Shown here: in pieces, positions 46,261 to 58,236 of the stretch
How the letters are laid out: every line of letters begins with the position of its first letter
Numbering within the stretch: position 1 is the first letter of the stretch
Assembly: GCA_951804985.1 (NCBI GenBank)
Contig: OX638132.1
Span: 44,430,791 to 44,494,790 of the forward strand
DNA length: 64,000 nucleotides
Direction of reading: 5' to 3'
Source: Dryomyza anilis
Taxonomy: Eukaryota; Arthropoda; Insecta; Diptera; Dryomyzidae
Program-made: the position numbers and the translations under genes
The notes under the pieces: model-generated
Database searches by the model: none
What the model saw: the letters and a program-made list of their open reading frames with translations, nothing else
Told to the model about the DNA's origin: nothing

Positions 46261-47691
46261 TCACATTAAAAGCGCGTAACTTCTTATAAAGCCTTATTTC
46301 TTGCTTATTTCCCGCTATGAAATAGTCATTCATTAGGTATTTGCTTGCTTCTCAAATAAATTTCATAACTCACTATTTTCAGTCAATGAGTGAAAACATA
46401 AATGGAAATTTATGTCAATTTTCATAGCCATTATTACCTTATTAACCGACACTTTTAGTTAACTTTTATTTAGTTTTTAAAGAGAAATATCACTAGCCGC
46501 TTCAACAGACAGATCAGGTGATTTGAAAAACAATATAATTGAATCACATGAGCTGAACTGAAGCTGCATATTAACTGTGGAAAGTTGCACTTTGGAGTAC
46601 TGAATAAAACAACACCAACTAAATAAAACACTTCATTTGTATGTTTCCAATTTTAATATCTGCATCGTTAAGAACATTTTATCGAATGACATAAAATGTG
46701 TATCTATACGTATCTAATGTAAACGAAACATTTTTTAAAGTTATCGAAATCTTTTTTGAAACTAAAAAATGTTAAAAAAATTAATTAAGTTCCATAAAAT
46801 GAAAGTTTTGTTATGTATTTAAGTATATAAAAAATGTAAATAAAACAAGTGATTAAGAACTTTTTAAATGGCCTCAAAAACTGTTTAATAAACAATTGCC
46901 TCATTTCACAGAGAAGGCTACGCAATATATATACCTATATTTTTTTTTTTGATTGAATATTAATTTTCAGAATATAAGAACAGAATTTGGTATATTGAAA
47001 ATATGAAATAAATTTTATTCTCATTTAGATTTCAAACGTTGCGCAACCCATTTTATTATTATTTTTTATTATAATTAACATTGCTAGTAAAAAAAACAAA
47101 CATCTACTATTATTATAACTTCTATTTTTTTTTTACTTACTCATCAATATTATTATACTTCTACTATTTATATTACTTCTATTATTATACAGTTACTAAA
47201 AACAAAAAATATTACTTTATACTAACAACAGAAAATTGTACTTATTAATTAAAATAATTAAATAATTAATAGAAATACAACAATTTCATTATTACTTTTA
47301 TTAATAATTTAAAACAAGAAAACAACTACAAGTATTATTATAATTATTTCTTACTTTCATTCTTATAATTTATTTCTTACTATTGTTACTTTATTATTTC
47401 TACACTATTACTAAAAAACTTAAATATAATTTTAAAAATTATTATTATATACTTTTAATATTACTAAAAATATTATATTTAAAAAATAAATTAACTGCCC
47501 TGAAAATTTGGGAACTGGGAATCAAACGTCTGGCAAGACTGTGGATACATCACTACAGGGGCGAGTATAACATTCCCCCGAAATTAACACTCAAACAGAG
47601 CTGGAATTGAATTTAAATATAAATAATTAGAATTTTTATATTTTCGCACCGAATTTGCAGTTACTAAAATTTCATTCTTCGCTCAGAATAT
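46261..47691. other. AT-rich spacer between two DINE-1-like copies
   Basis: No gene is seen. 46980-47470 is almost pure A/T with many 'tattatta' words. 47500-47610 is a short more complex block ('gggaactgggaatcaaacg') that was not recognised. Confidence 0.4.
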
Positions 47692-48300
47692 TAACCAGTT
47701 GGGAAGGTTAGATCACATGGGAAATTTTAAAGTAGGTGTAATTATGATAGTTAGGATTATCAAAATTATAGTCGGTCTAAGCCGACTATAAATACCCTAC
47801 ACATATGTGTGGTTACCATTCAAAGTGATATATAGGTCACCAGGGTATACGAATCCTGAAAATAACTACAAACATTCAATCGCTGAAGAATTTCCCTTCA
47901 TTTGATACCCATATTTACAAATGGGTAGGTGTACCGAATTTCGATTTTTTTTTTGTTAACCACAAGTCTTTTCGCCGGAAAACATTATTATCGTGTATTT
48001 GAGCATGATATCAATATATGTTTGACCAAAAAAGTTTACATAAGCACGTATACATAAAAATTGATCTTTATATGTACATTTTATATGAGGTATTTGAACT
48101 TAAGTGGTCGGATCATAGGTCACAATGGACCGATCTTTTCGCACATACAGCGTAGGTATATTAGTAATCTAAGTTAAGTTTCCTTTATCAAGCTCTTCAA
48201 TTTTAAAAGTAGTAGACAGACAGACGGACAGACAGACAGGAGGTCATGCTGATGAAGAATAAACTGAATATACCCTTTCACTCTTAGTGTAGGGTATAAA
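47692..48300 (-). mobile_element. DINE-1/INE-1-like Helitron-derived repeat, copy 2
   Basis: Near-identical to 45598-46260 over its start, with the same 'agtcggtctaagccgac' hairpin and 'tgtagggtataaaaa' end. It has a small extra block ('agaatttcccttcatttga') near 47887 and a deletion in the 'tccgtctgtcc' region. Confidence 0.75.
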
Positions 48301-49098
48301 AACATTGTTTTGTCTGTTTTATCTTTTTGAAGCGACTTTTGAAGCACTTTTAAAGCTATTTACCGCTTCAAATGTTTAAACTTGTCGAACTTGCACTTCA
48401 TTTTTCGTATTTCCTTAAATAGTTACTGAGATGTTAATAATTTGAAACTTTTTTACATTTTTTCTTGCATTACCATTGTTTTGTTTATGTCCGAAATTGA
48501 GCCGTTTTTAAACATCAGTCAAAAATCCATTAGAAGACTTATAAATAGTATTCCATTGAATAGATCCTTTAAAAGAATATAAAAAAATATTCAAATGAAC
48601 TTTTCAAAACATGTCCCACTTTACTCCAAGCTCCCCTATACATTTTACTAATAAAATAAAGAAAAAACCAATATTATTAAAATTTGAATCATTTTTTAAC
48701 GTAAAAATTTTGCTTGGAGTTGCTGGTGTTTTGTTGTTAATTCGATTAATGAAACAAAAAACAAATTTTAGACCAAATACCATTGTTTTGGAAATATCGT
48801 TTCTCAAAAAACAACATGTGAATTTTTGTGCAACCAAAAATGTTTATTTTGGGAATTCCAAATTTTAATTAATGACATTTTACTTAAAATAAAATATGTT
48901 TTTATGTTTCTTTTTTTACTTTTTTAAAAACCGTTTTAAACCGGTATAAAACCGAAACCGTTTATATCGGTTTTGGATATCGGTTTATTTCTGATTTTCA
49001 TATAACGGTTTCGGTTACGATTTCGATTTTAAAAACGAAACGGCTTTAAATGGATATCGGTTTCGGTTTTGGTTACGGTTTCAATCCTTGATTAAAAT

Positions 49099-49465
49099 GT
49101 GGAGTGGGTGACGTATTAGCACGTGTTACCCGCTGATCCTGATGGCTCAGTTTTTCTACAGTTTCGGAACACTTTCAAAAATGACTGAGTAATCTGAAAA
49201 CTAAAAATTCTTTAATTTAAATATAATTTGGCGTATGAATATTTTCTGCCATTCGATTTTCCACACAAGGGAGTTTAATCGTGAACTTCTACCTGTAGTT
49301 TAAAAATAAAACGTGGTATATTTATGAACGGTGATTTTTCACCGTAACGGCCATTTTCTTAACGGTGTTACTATTTGTTGGCGTTTTTAGTACTTACCGC
49401 CATTAATGACGCTGATGACAACTCTTATACTTTTCGCGTTTCAATATATTTTGAACAAAACTCCC
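49099..49465 (-). other. 3' region of gypsy G1
   Basis: Between the hAT insertion and the LINE insertion, continuous with 43919-43974. On the minus strand 'VEKLSHQDQRVTRANTSP' can be read near 49160, perhaps the worn end of an element protein. No further domain is seen. Confidence 0.35.
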
Positions 49466-49785
49466 TTAACTTACTTACTTAAATGGCCCTTACAACCGTG
49501 GGTCGGTTTTGGCCGCTGAGATGAAGCCGCGCCAGTCGGATCTGCTTTGCGAGCGCTGACGACAGTTAGAAATTCCAAACTTTGCCAGGTTGTCTTCAGC
49601 TTGGTATTTCCAACGCAAATTTGAACGCCCTCTTCAACGCTGTCCACCTTCGAGTTTCGATTCAAGCTCCTTCTTGGCTGGAGTGTTTTAATCCATTCGT
49701 TCGACATGACCTGGCCAGCAAAGCCGCTGGATCTTGATGCGCTTGGTTATGTCAATGTCGTCGAATAACTCATACAGTGCATGAT

Positions 49786-50730
49786 TCATCCTGATTCGAT
49801 ACTCGTACGTAAAGCAGATAGGGCCAAAGATTTACGAATCTTTCTCTCGAACGCTCCCAGTACTCTCTCATCGGTGGAGGCCAGCGTACATGTTTTTGCA
49901 CCATAAAGTAGGACGGGCATGATGAGTGACTTGTAGAACGTTATTTTTGTACGGCGAGAGAGGGCTCTGCATCTCAATTGCCTACTGAGCCTAAAGTAGG
50001 ACCTATTGGCAAGAGTTTTTCTCCGTTTGCTCTCCAGGCTGATGTCGTTGTTGCTGTTTACGCTGGATCCCAGATAGACGAAGTCCTTGACAATGTCGAA
50101 CTTGTGGGTGTCAAAATCATCTTTTTGTCCAAAACGCACGGACTCTTTTTTGCTTGTTGTCTTGTCCTCGTTCACAGCTAGACCCATTCGACGCGACTCT
50201 TTCTCCACTCTGGAGAATGATGTGCTTACTGCTCGTGTGATCCTGCCAATGATATCAATATCGTCGGCATATGCGAGCAGCATTACACTTTTGTTGAGGA
50301 TAGTGCCGCTTTGACGGAGTTCGACAGCTCGAGGTCTTTTCCTATTCTCACTGAGCAACATGTGATGCTCAGGGTCATCCTGCAAAGCCTTATAAGTTTC
50401 GCAGGTATACCAAAATCAGATATTTCGGCGTATAATCGTTCCCTTATCGTAGTGTCGAAGGCGGCTTTATAGTCGACTAATAGAATTTTCGAGCCTCATT
50501 CCTGTCCTCATGCATCTCAATCTCCTTACATTCACGTCTTTCTGCCTCGCTTTTTTACGCCTGAAAAGACGTTTCTCTTCCCTTCTCTTTTTTTTGTATC
50601 GCTCCTTCGCAGCTCGCGTAGCTACTGACTGCAGGGTGGATTTGTACGCAGCGTCTTTCTCTGCAGTGGCTGCGCGACACTCTTGGTCATACCACTGATT
50701 CCACAGGGGGCACCTCTTTCAAGCACCTCT
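49786..50730 (-). pseudogene. LINE reverse transcriptase, internally deleted
   Basis: A basic linker ('ATRAAKERYKKKRRE', about 50620) runs after a deletion into 'LLVDYKAAFDTTIRERL' (about 50480) and 'GIPAKLIRLCRMTL'. An open 199-codon frame follows (50385-49786) with 'LLAYADDIDIIGRI' (active site YADD), 'MGLAVNEDKT', 'FVYLGSSVNSNND' and thumb 'LIMPVLLYGAKT'. The region between linker and motif A is missing. A C-terminal piece continues at 49707-49471 in another frame. Confidence 0.8.
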
Positions 50731-50816
50731 GCGGCAGCCGTACGCATAGAGCAGGAGATATGGTTCCACTGCGCGCTTATATCATCGTGGGGATGAGTGC
50801 TTTGTCTAAGCAGGTG

Positions 50817-52470
50817 TCAGAGTCGAGTGGAAAAGGCTTGCGTTGGCTGTTGTGATTGCAGCTTTCCGACGTCTAGCTTTCTCTGCGTTTGGTTCCGTAC
50901 GTTCTTCGCAGAGCATAAGCGTGTTCGGACCTTGGCTGCTACAAGGTAATGATCCGAGTCCATATTGGCACCTCGGATAGTGCGTACGTCCATCACGCTC
51001 GAAGCGTGCCTTCCGTCAATCACAACATGATCAATTTGGTTTCGAGTTTTTTGATCGGGCGACAACCATGTGGCCTTATGGATATCGAAATGTTCGAATC
51101 TATTTCTACTAACTACCATGTATCGTGCTGCGGCGAATTCGATTAGTCTCGTTCCGTTATCGGAAGTGTTGGCATAGAGGCTAAATTTTCCGATTGTGGG
51201 ACAATATATGACTTCTCTGCCCACCTTGGCGTTAAAATCGCCTAGCACGATTTTGATATCGTGACGGGGCAGCGCTCGTATGCGTTTTCTAAGCGCTCGT
51301 AGAAGCACTTTTTTGTCTCATCATCTTTCTCGTTCGTCGGAGCGTGAGCACAAATTAGGCTGATGTGGAAATATTTAGTCTTGATGCGGATTGTTGCCAG
51401 CCTTTCGTCCACGGGCGTAAACCCAGTGTTAATGTCCCTACTTCATCACCTAAAAATAAGACATTTAATAAATAACAACACTTACTCCATTTCAAGTTTA
51501 TCCTTTTTATAACTTTTATTTCCTTTTACTGTTCCGCTTATTGGACTCACTTCTTAATCTAATAACAACTCTCTTAAAAACTAAATAACTACAGCTTATA
51601 TACTAATACTTAATCTAAGTTTCAATGCTACTTTTCCAGTGTCTTTTGCTGCTTCAGCCTAGAAACATAATTTTGGCCAATCACAGTGTGTTTTGCTGCT
51701 TATGCCCAGAAGCATAATTTTAACCAATTACAAGTTCCGTAAAGAACTCAAGTTTGATCCACAACTCGATTTTTTAACGCTGACCATGAAAGCAACTCTT
51801 GCATAATCAGCAACCCGCGATGACATTGAATTTAGACCATCGCAAAGTCATTGAATTGAAGTCATCTTTGTTTAAAAACAAATTGCACCACGTGCATATT
51901 TTCTTCAAGCTAGCAACTTAACGCTGCTGCGAATTTGGTTTATAGTTACAATTGCTGACTAAGTAAATTGTCGCCGCTTATTTTGGCACCGCCAAAAGGT
52001 GTGTCATCAAACCAACATCATTTACTTTTTGTTTATCAACAATTAGAATGCATATAATATTATTTAAATATTTAGCAATTAATATTTAGCAACAGCAAAT
52101 ACCCACTAGAAAAATATCAATGAACTGCCACGCTATGAGTGACTGTCATAATGCTTACTCTCAACACTAGAGACAAGGTGGCGGAGTCTCTTGCCGACCA
52201 CAAATCCACATCCAAATTCGTGTCTCCCCGCATGGCAGCTGTAGTAGATATCACAGGACGCTTGTTTCGAGCAGCCCTGTCCGGTCCTCGCATCTCCTGG
52301 ATAGCGGTGATGTCAGCCTTATATTTTTCGAGGACATCTGCCAGCTGTATAGAGGCACCTTCTCTATAAAGGGTCCGGACATTCCAGGTGCAAATCCGTA
52401 AATCATGGTCTTTAAAGCGTTTGCGTGGTAATCGGTCGTTATCCGAGGCTTCTTTTTTGTTTTCATTGGG
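50817..52470 (-). pseudogene. LINE AP-endonuclease, split by a solo LTR
   Basis: The first half, from about 52400, reads 'LRICTWNVRTLYREGASIQL' and 'YKADITAIQEMRG', carrying the catalytic N and E. It is broken at 52167. The second half resumes at 51426 with 'FTPVDERLATIRIK' and 'LICAHAPTNEKDDE'. After a frameshift comes the open 51308-50817 frame with 'VLGDFNAKVG', 'TSDNGTRLIEFAA' and 'NQIDHVVIDGRH', and finally 'DSDHYLVAAKVR' with the SDH motif. All signature motifs survive, but not in one frame. Confidence 0.85.
51427..52166 (-). mobile_element. Solo LTR (740 bp)
   Basis: Starts TGTTGAGAG at 52166 and ends TTAACA at 51427 on the minus strand, with 'CTAG' before and 'CTGG' after, an imperfect 4-bp duplication. 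A TATA-like 'GTATATAAGC' (about 51600) and an 'AATAAAAG' signal (about 51510) support an LTR. It splits the endonuclease of the RTE-like LINE, whose coding resumes on the other side. No internal retroviral genes remain, as expected after LTR-LTR recombination. The family is not identified. Confidence 0.7.
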
Positions 52471-52705
52471 CACATAGGTTTTTTCAGTGGTGGGACCCAA
52501 ACCCAACGCACGAACCCTCACTCTGAGGGGGATACCCACAACTCACTTTAGCCGACTTCTGCACCGGGTGGTGTAGAGCGTCGTTTCCAGGGACTTCCAC
52601 GAGAAGGACTTCCACCGAAGTGGAGGTGTACCATTTGATCTGCGTAGCGCGGAACTTTTTTGTTTTGCCATACTTACGTTCGTGTGCTTTCGCCGTACTG
52701 TTCAT

Positions 52706-53800
52706 TTCTGTAACATATTTTGTCGTAATGTTTATTTACGGTATTTTTATCGTGTGAACTTATGCCATTTGTTGGTAAACCATCGTGCTCGTGCTTACTA
52801 TTGCTGTAATGCCCTCGTGAGTTGGTGTTTGTGCGTACGGTGTTTTCACAGTTTTCCTCTAACATTGTTGATTCTGCGGTGTCAGTTTATGCGATGTGAA
52901 ATAATTTCAGCTCGTTCACGTCGCCATTTTTATTTTCTTGCTACCGGTTTTCTTAAGCTGCACGATTACCGGTGATACGAAATTTATCACCCGAAATGGT
53001 CCATCATATTTGGCAGCTAGTTTGTCCGCAAAATTCTCAACTGCTTTTGACAAGTTTTGTGGTTTACTAACGACGACGCCGATGCAGGTTATAATGTCTC
53101 GAATGAGCCTGTGCTGCTGGCTCCATGTTTCGGCGTACAATTGAAAATAACTCTCGTAATCGCTCACTTTTTCCGTCAGGTGTTTGTTGATCATGACCAA
53201 TGACAAACGTGCACTCATCATGTAATGCTCTTGGGAGACGGGGCTCGCGTCCTTGTATCAAATACGCTGGACTGTACCCGTGGTTTCAGATACGCTCGTA
53301 TTTATTGCTAGTGACGGCTCTGGGAGCAGTTCATCATAGAGTCTTTGATTTTCTCCTGCGAACTGCGCAATCAACGTCGTGACTGTTCTGTTTGCTCTTT
53401 AAGTCGGATTTTATTGCGGGCTGTACGGCACCGTAAATTGATGTTTCACGTCCATATCAGCCAAGAACTTTCCAAACATTCTCGTAAATTATCTCCCGTT
53501 GTCGGTAATTAGAATCTTCGGCACACCAAATCTCTCCAGTATTCTTTCTTTAATGACTTTGTTTCGCAGGTAGCTTTTCGTAGCGGTACCACTTCGAAAA
53601 CTTGTTGAACACCAGCATCATGGTGTTGCCATGGTTTAATCTTGGCAATGCTCCAACGAAGTCTGCACATAGTATTGCCCAGGGCTCCTCTGCTATCTTG
53701 CTTTATACTTTTGGCAAGTCTTGCAACGTTGCACGTTGGGAAAAAATGATCAAATACGCGCGCATGAGGCAAAAACAAAAATTTACAGGAATGTTTCATT
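52706..53800 (-). pseudogene. Gypsy G1 integrase core and C-terminal region
   Basis: Minus-strand pieces: 'RCKTCQKYK' (about 53730, zinc-finger end), 'WAILCADFVGALPR' and 'MMLVFNKFSKWYRYEK' (53680-53590, first catalytic Asp region), a frame-broken middle, then 'LIQGREPRLPRAL' (about 53260). Last is 'KYDGPFRVINFVSPVIVQL' (about 53010), the typical end of gypsy integrases. Several stops occur. The sequence after 52910 down to 52706 carries no recognisable domain. Confidence 0.75.
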
Positions 53801-55805
53801 TGAATTGCTTATTATATAAAAGATGAATGCAGATAAAAATTCACGTTTTTTTATGTAAATATCTCTTAACACTTCCGAGTTATAGCCATTGAGGCTTATT
53901 TCTTCAAAAAATGAAGAAATGGTACAACGATATAATGTGTACTCAAATACGTGTAAAATTATAAGTGAATTTATAAGTGAAAAACAACCAAATTTTTATC
54001 ACATAACAAAGACAGATAGGTCTCTTATCTAACTTATAATTCATGTTAATAGTATGTCCTGTTCAAAGGATATTTGAGAGCAAATATACGTATTTTTTCA
54101 GTATTATTCAAAAAAATATAAAATTTAGCAGTCTATAACTTTTTTGGATCACGATCATACTATATTGAAAGAACAGTAGAATTTATGGTGGTTACAGCCA
54201 TATCAATTTTATCTGCGCCTTCCTGCGCCTTCCTGCGCCTAAAAATCATTTTATACCGTATACCTAACCCTTAAATGCTCATGAAAACCGATTTAATAAA
54301 TAAATATATCACCGTGCTTTTCAGGTATTGGTCGGTATATAAAAGTATATATTATATTCTTGTTCTTGATCACTCAACAAGTCCGTTTGCCATGTCCGTC
54401 TTTTCATATGTCTGTATCTATGTATGTATATATGTCTGCTGACTGGCAGAAATCACGGTAACTTGAAATTTTGTTTCAATACGTTTTAGCCAAAGAATGT
54501 TTCTGACTTCGAAAATGAGTCAAATGGGTAAACAGACACTCCCATACAAGTCACTAATATATAACACTTAAGGAACCAATAATTCGTAAATTATTTGAGT
54601 TATTATTATAAAATTTAAAATGCAATGTTAGAATTCACATAAAAATATGTTTTGCAAAAATGGACGAAATTAACAAATTCTACAATTTCCTCAATTTATC
54701 AATTTGTTGTCAATAATGTAATTTCCTGCTGGGTATTAATAACAATGCACGATTCTAACTAGGTACAATTGCAATTAATCGTTTGACCTGAATGTCTGAT
54801 TAATCGTAAACACAATATATCAAATTTTCGATGTGTCATATTTTTCTGATTAACCGAAAATACTATTATTCGGTTTTGATAAATTAAAAAACGATTACTC
54901 GATTAATCAAAAATATGATTATTTTAAGTACGATTAATTGTTTTGTTATCGGCATGATTATAAATAACTATATTATACTTGTCACGTATCCTTTTTTGGC
55001 ATTTGTAATTTTTTTTTAAACAAAACTTTGTTTTGTATATCTTTTTAAACAGCAATTTCTATGTTCTCAAATAAAAAATATTTTCAATAATTCAAAGTTT
55101 TAATTAACCAATTAATGTTATTTTCGGTTAATTAAGCAATACTATTAATCGAATAATTTATTAATCGTGATTGCGATTAATCAGAATTTCCTGTAAAAAA
55201 AATTATCGCACAACCCTTATTATGACGGTACTTACTTGTTAAAAGTTAGAAATAAAATATTATTTGTGATTTTGTGTATCTTATAATTAATCATTGTTAT
55301 TATTTAATCATGGCTGGATCAGGTAAGTGGTTTTAATTATTTTAATACATATAGCCAACCCTATACATTTTTACAAATATTTTGAAATATTACTGTAAAA
55401 TGGAACACAAATTCACAACATTAAAATTAAATAATAAGAATTTTTTAATAATTAGTAGAGTGTTGAGTTCGTTAATGGTTCAACAGTCTTAAATCATGAA
55501 TAATGGACGGAATATGTATACACAAATTAACCAAAGTTATATCGATCAATATGTATATTATATTTAATTTCTACGCACTATATTATATTTAATTTCTACG
55601 CACAATTTTAGAAAATATTCAACAAATTTAATTTGTAAATGTAGGGTATCGGTGTAGCGTACCACTAAAAAATACCACTCGATTCCCCAAAGAATTATCT
55701 TTAAGAATATCCAAATATGTAAATACCTATCTATATTAGTATAGACGTGAAATTAAATAAACAGCCATGCGCGCGTATTTCTTCATTTTTTTCCCAACGT
55801 GCGTC
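53745..55805. mobile_element. Inverted-repeat insertion in the gypsy G1 integrase
   Basis: Ends are inverted copies containing 'gttgggaaaaaa' and 'cgcgcatg' (53747-53770 and 55765-55800). Gypsy coding stops at one end and resumes at the other. A CAACG duplication is possible but ambiguous. Contents: DINE-1-like words at 54350-54480 ('attcttgttcttgatca', 'gccatgtccgtc'), three 'cttcctgcg' repeats near 54220, and a dense cluster of 'cgattaat' words at 54775-55190. No protein domain was recognised. Confidence 0.55.
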
Positions 55806-55809
55806 GTTG

Positions 55810-57092
55810 TCACCTAGCGGAACATTTCAGGCCAGTTATACGTATTGGCTATGCGTGCGATTGTCTTCCTTATGCCAAGATGCCCTGCGGTCGGTCCGTC
55901 ATGAATCTCTCTGAGTACTCTATCCCTCTGATAACTCGGCACACAGTGTTTCCACGGCGCGTAGTCTTCGTCACCATTCTGTCTTGGTATGTGGCGGTAT
56001 AGATGACCATCTTCAAACACATAATCAGTGTATTTTTCCGGTTTCGCTTTCACTTCAGCTATGCGTTGTTCTTGCCACGCGCATATTTTCTCGAATTCAT
56101 CGGTAATTGTGCCAAGAGTTGCCAATGTTTGCCGCGAGAGTGCGTCTGCTACCACATTCAGCTTACTTTTTCGATATTTAATGTCGAATGTGTGTTGTTG
56201 CAGTCCTAACGCCCAGTCCGGCCTGATGGACTTTCTAAACTGCTGATTAATTTTGCGCCGCGTAGACGGTTTAAAATATGTTGTATGCGTGGTAAAGGGT
56301 AAGCATCGGGGACTGATCGTGCGTTAAGTTGACGATAGTCGACGCAGAGCCTCCATTGTTCTGCCTTTTTCTTCACCAAGACGATCGGTGGGTTAGGAGG
56401 ACTACTCTATACATCCTTTTTTGATCAGTTCGTCCATTTCTTCGTTCATTATCGCCTGCATTGCCAGATTTTTCGGGTAGTACCGCTGCTTAATCGGGCA
56501 ATCTTATGTATCGCTAGGTCGGTCGGACTCCTTTTAATTCGCCAAATGCTTTCAGCTCGTGCTTCTAAAATTCTTGTACACGCTGATCTCTATCTTTGCT
56601 CACCGTATTTCCTTCACATCATCTGAGTGCCTATATGCATTCCTGCATGCTCTTTATGTTTTTGTTTTGTACAAGCGACATAAAATTCGTTGTACCTGTT
56701 TAATGAATTTACACTTTCGTCTTCGTTGTTTCTAGCGTGTTCATCCCGGCTGTTGCACGCGCCTTCGCTTGCCTCAGCGATGGAGCACCTACACACTGCA
56801 TTTTCTCTTCTCGTTGAATGGATTGGAATAGTTGCCATATTGCAGCTCCACTCCAAATAATGCGAATGAGTCAACACCCAAGATTAATTGGTCACATGCG
56901 TTTCTCAATACCAGTAGAGCGATTACGCGCTTTTCCCATCTCAGTTAACTCCTCGAGACCAGCAAAAACTCTTCGCCGAATGTACAATCGATAGTCCTGT
57001 AGACTGTTGCGATATGTTCTGTCCAGCAGCCGCGTAGCGTCGTAATCTGCGTGATGCCGCCCAAGCAACCACGGCTCGACAATTGCCACCAA
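55810..57092 (-). pseudogene. Gypsy G1 protease, RT start, RNase H end and integrase zinc finger
   Basis: From high to low coordinate: protease-like 'CDQLILGVDSFALFGVELQY' (about 56880). RT start 'IKQRYYPKN', 'MNEEMDELIKKGCIE', 'IVLVKKKAEQWRLCVDYRQL' and 'PDAYPLPRIQHILNRLRG' (56500-56240). Then a direct jump to the RNase H end 'WALGLQQHTFDIKYRKSKLN', 'VVADALSRQ' (about 56220-56140). Then 'HLYRHIPRQNG' and 'AGHLGIRKTIARIANTYNWP' (integrase HHCC domain, to 55814). The RT catalytic core with YxDD is absent, an internal deletion of the element. Confidence 0.8.
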
Positions 57093-57109
57093 CTATTGTG
57101 GCATATGTG

Positions 57110-57890
57110 TGCCTTTTAAGTTACCTCTGACACCAGAGTTGCAAACTAATAATATGTAGTTCCAAAGAGGAGACTAACATACGCAATAATATGTCGCAAT
57201 GTCGTAATATATAAGTCATTCACTCTGAGAATGGAACATATACACTAGAGGGCGGAGTTAACTTTGTTGCTATTAGCTGACAAAAAGTTGCAAATTATTA
57301 AATGTATTATGTTCCATATATGTGGCAAGTATAGAATGAAGAACCTAATAGGAACATGTTAATATATAATGTAGCTAATTATTTTAAAATTTAATAAATG
57401 TATATTATTATACACGACATATATACAACATCCACTACATATGTTTATGGAAAGCTGTGTTGCAAAAATATACATCCGCAAAGGCATAATTTAAAAAATA
57501 AAGAAAATCACAATTTTAATAAATTTTCACAAATTGCATTTTTTTTGTGTGCGCGTAAAAATTAGAGGGGGGAGCATATAAGCTTTAACCCGAAAACTTG
57601 AACCGTTTGTTAAATAAGAGTTGTAGTTTGCCGAAAACTATGTTCGTAAAGACTTATATTATTATGCCATGCATATTTTTTATTACAGGACAAACATTAA
57701 GCACCGCGTAGGATCTTTATTATTTTTATTTTTAATCTATACATAAATTAGGTGAACCAAAACTTTAATGGATCAAAATTTGTTGCAACTAAGCCTCGAC
57801 CCGGGGCTTCAATTGGGTGGAAAATAAGTATATTTCGCATGATTTTGAACAAACACTTTAATGGCAACTTAAGTTGCCACAAAGTGGTTA
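57110..57890. other. AT-rich insert within gypsy G1 gag
   Basis: Separates the gag remnant from the protease. No coding is seen. A 'tttttattacag' splice-acceptor-like site at about 57688 (plus strand) is not followed by a long frame. It may be another non-autonomous insertion; its ends were not resolved. Confidence 0.35.
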
Positions 57891-58236
57891 CTTGTGCATA
57901 GTAACCACGTAGTCACTGAACGACTCTCTTTGTCGCTGGCGTCGCTGTCGGATCTCGTCTTCTATACTTTCAAAGTACTGCTTTTAACTGCTGTTCCGCT
58001 GCAGCAGATGATATCAAAGTTGGCGGTAACTCCAGCTATTGTGGTATTGGGAGTGGGAGTGTAGCGCCTCTAACTCTTCCAAGCGAGCGCTAGTTTCTGG
58101 CTTCAGTTCTTCACTTTTCGCAAATGTCGAAAAGTGTTTTCGTAGTTCACCGACGGTGCCTGCATCTTCAAATCCAAACTCATCGGCGTAAGTAATAAGT
58201 TCATTCTTACGAATATTAAGGATCCAAGTCTTCACC
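57891..58236 (-). pseudogene. Gypsy G1 gag remnant
   Basis: ATG at 58236 opens 'MVKTWILNIRKNELITYADEF', a SAP-like/retrotransposon-gag N-terminus with 'GTVGELRKHFSTFAKSEELK' after it. After a stop near 58010, 'IEDEIRQRRQRQRESFSDYV' (about 57970-57910) is the conserved gag middle. Gag forms the virus-like particle of such elements. The zinc-knuckle end is missing. Confidence 0.65.

Larger units (their letters stand above)
43983..49090. mobile_element. hAT-type non-autonomous element A, copy 2
   Basis: Begins CAAGGATTGAAACC and ends GGTTTCAATCCTTG, flanked by perfect ATTAAAAT (43975-43982 and 49091-49098). Ends and interior are colinear with copy 1 (7414-10151). The centre is expanded by 45598-48300, which holds two DINE-1-like copies and the sequence between them, and copy 1 segment 9070-9440 is missing. 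It is inserted in the 3' region of gypsy G1, 54 bases from its polypurine tract. No transposase. Confidence 0.93.
49466..52705 (-). mobile_element. RTE-like non-LTR retrotransposon
   Basis: Minus-strand LINE with endonuclease (52470-52170 and 51440-50830), linker (50720-50520), RT (50470-49790) and a 3' end of short TAAG repeats at 49470-49482. It is split by a solo LTR (51427-52166). There is no RNase H. A 61-bp piece of the same 3' end is inserted at 63776-63836. Clade assignment (RTE-like, of the kind often annotated as craniofacial development protein 2-like) is by pattern recognition. It is inserted near the 3' end of gypsy G1. Confidence 0.8.

Noticed and set aside
57688..57725. Splice acceptor partner for the candidate exon at 55311
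   Set aside because: 'tttttattacag' is followed by a stop within a few codons in the joined phase, and it lies in a different inserted segment.
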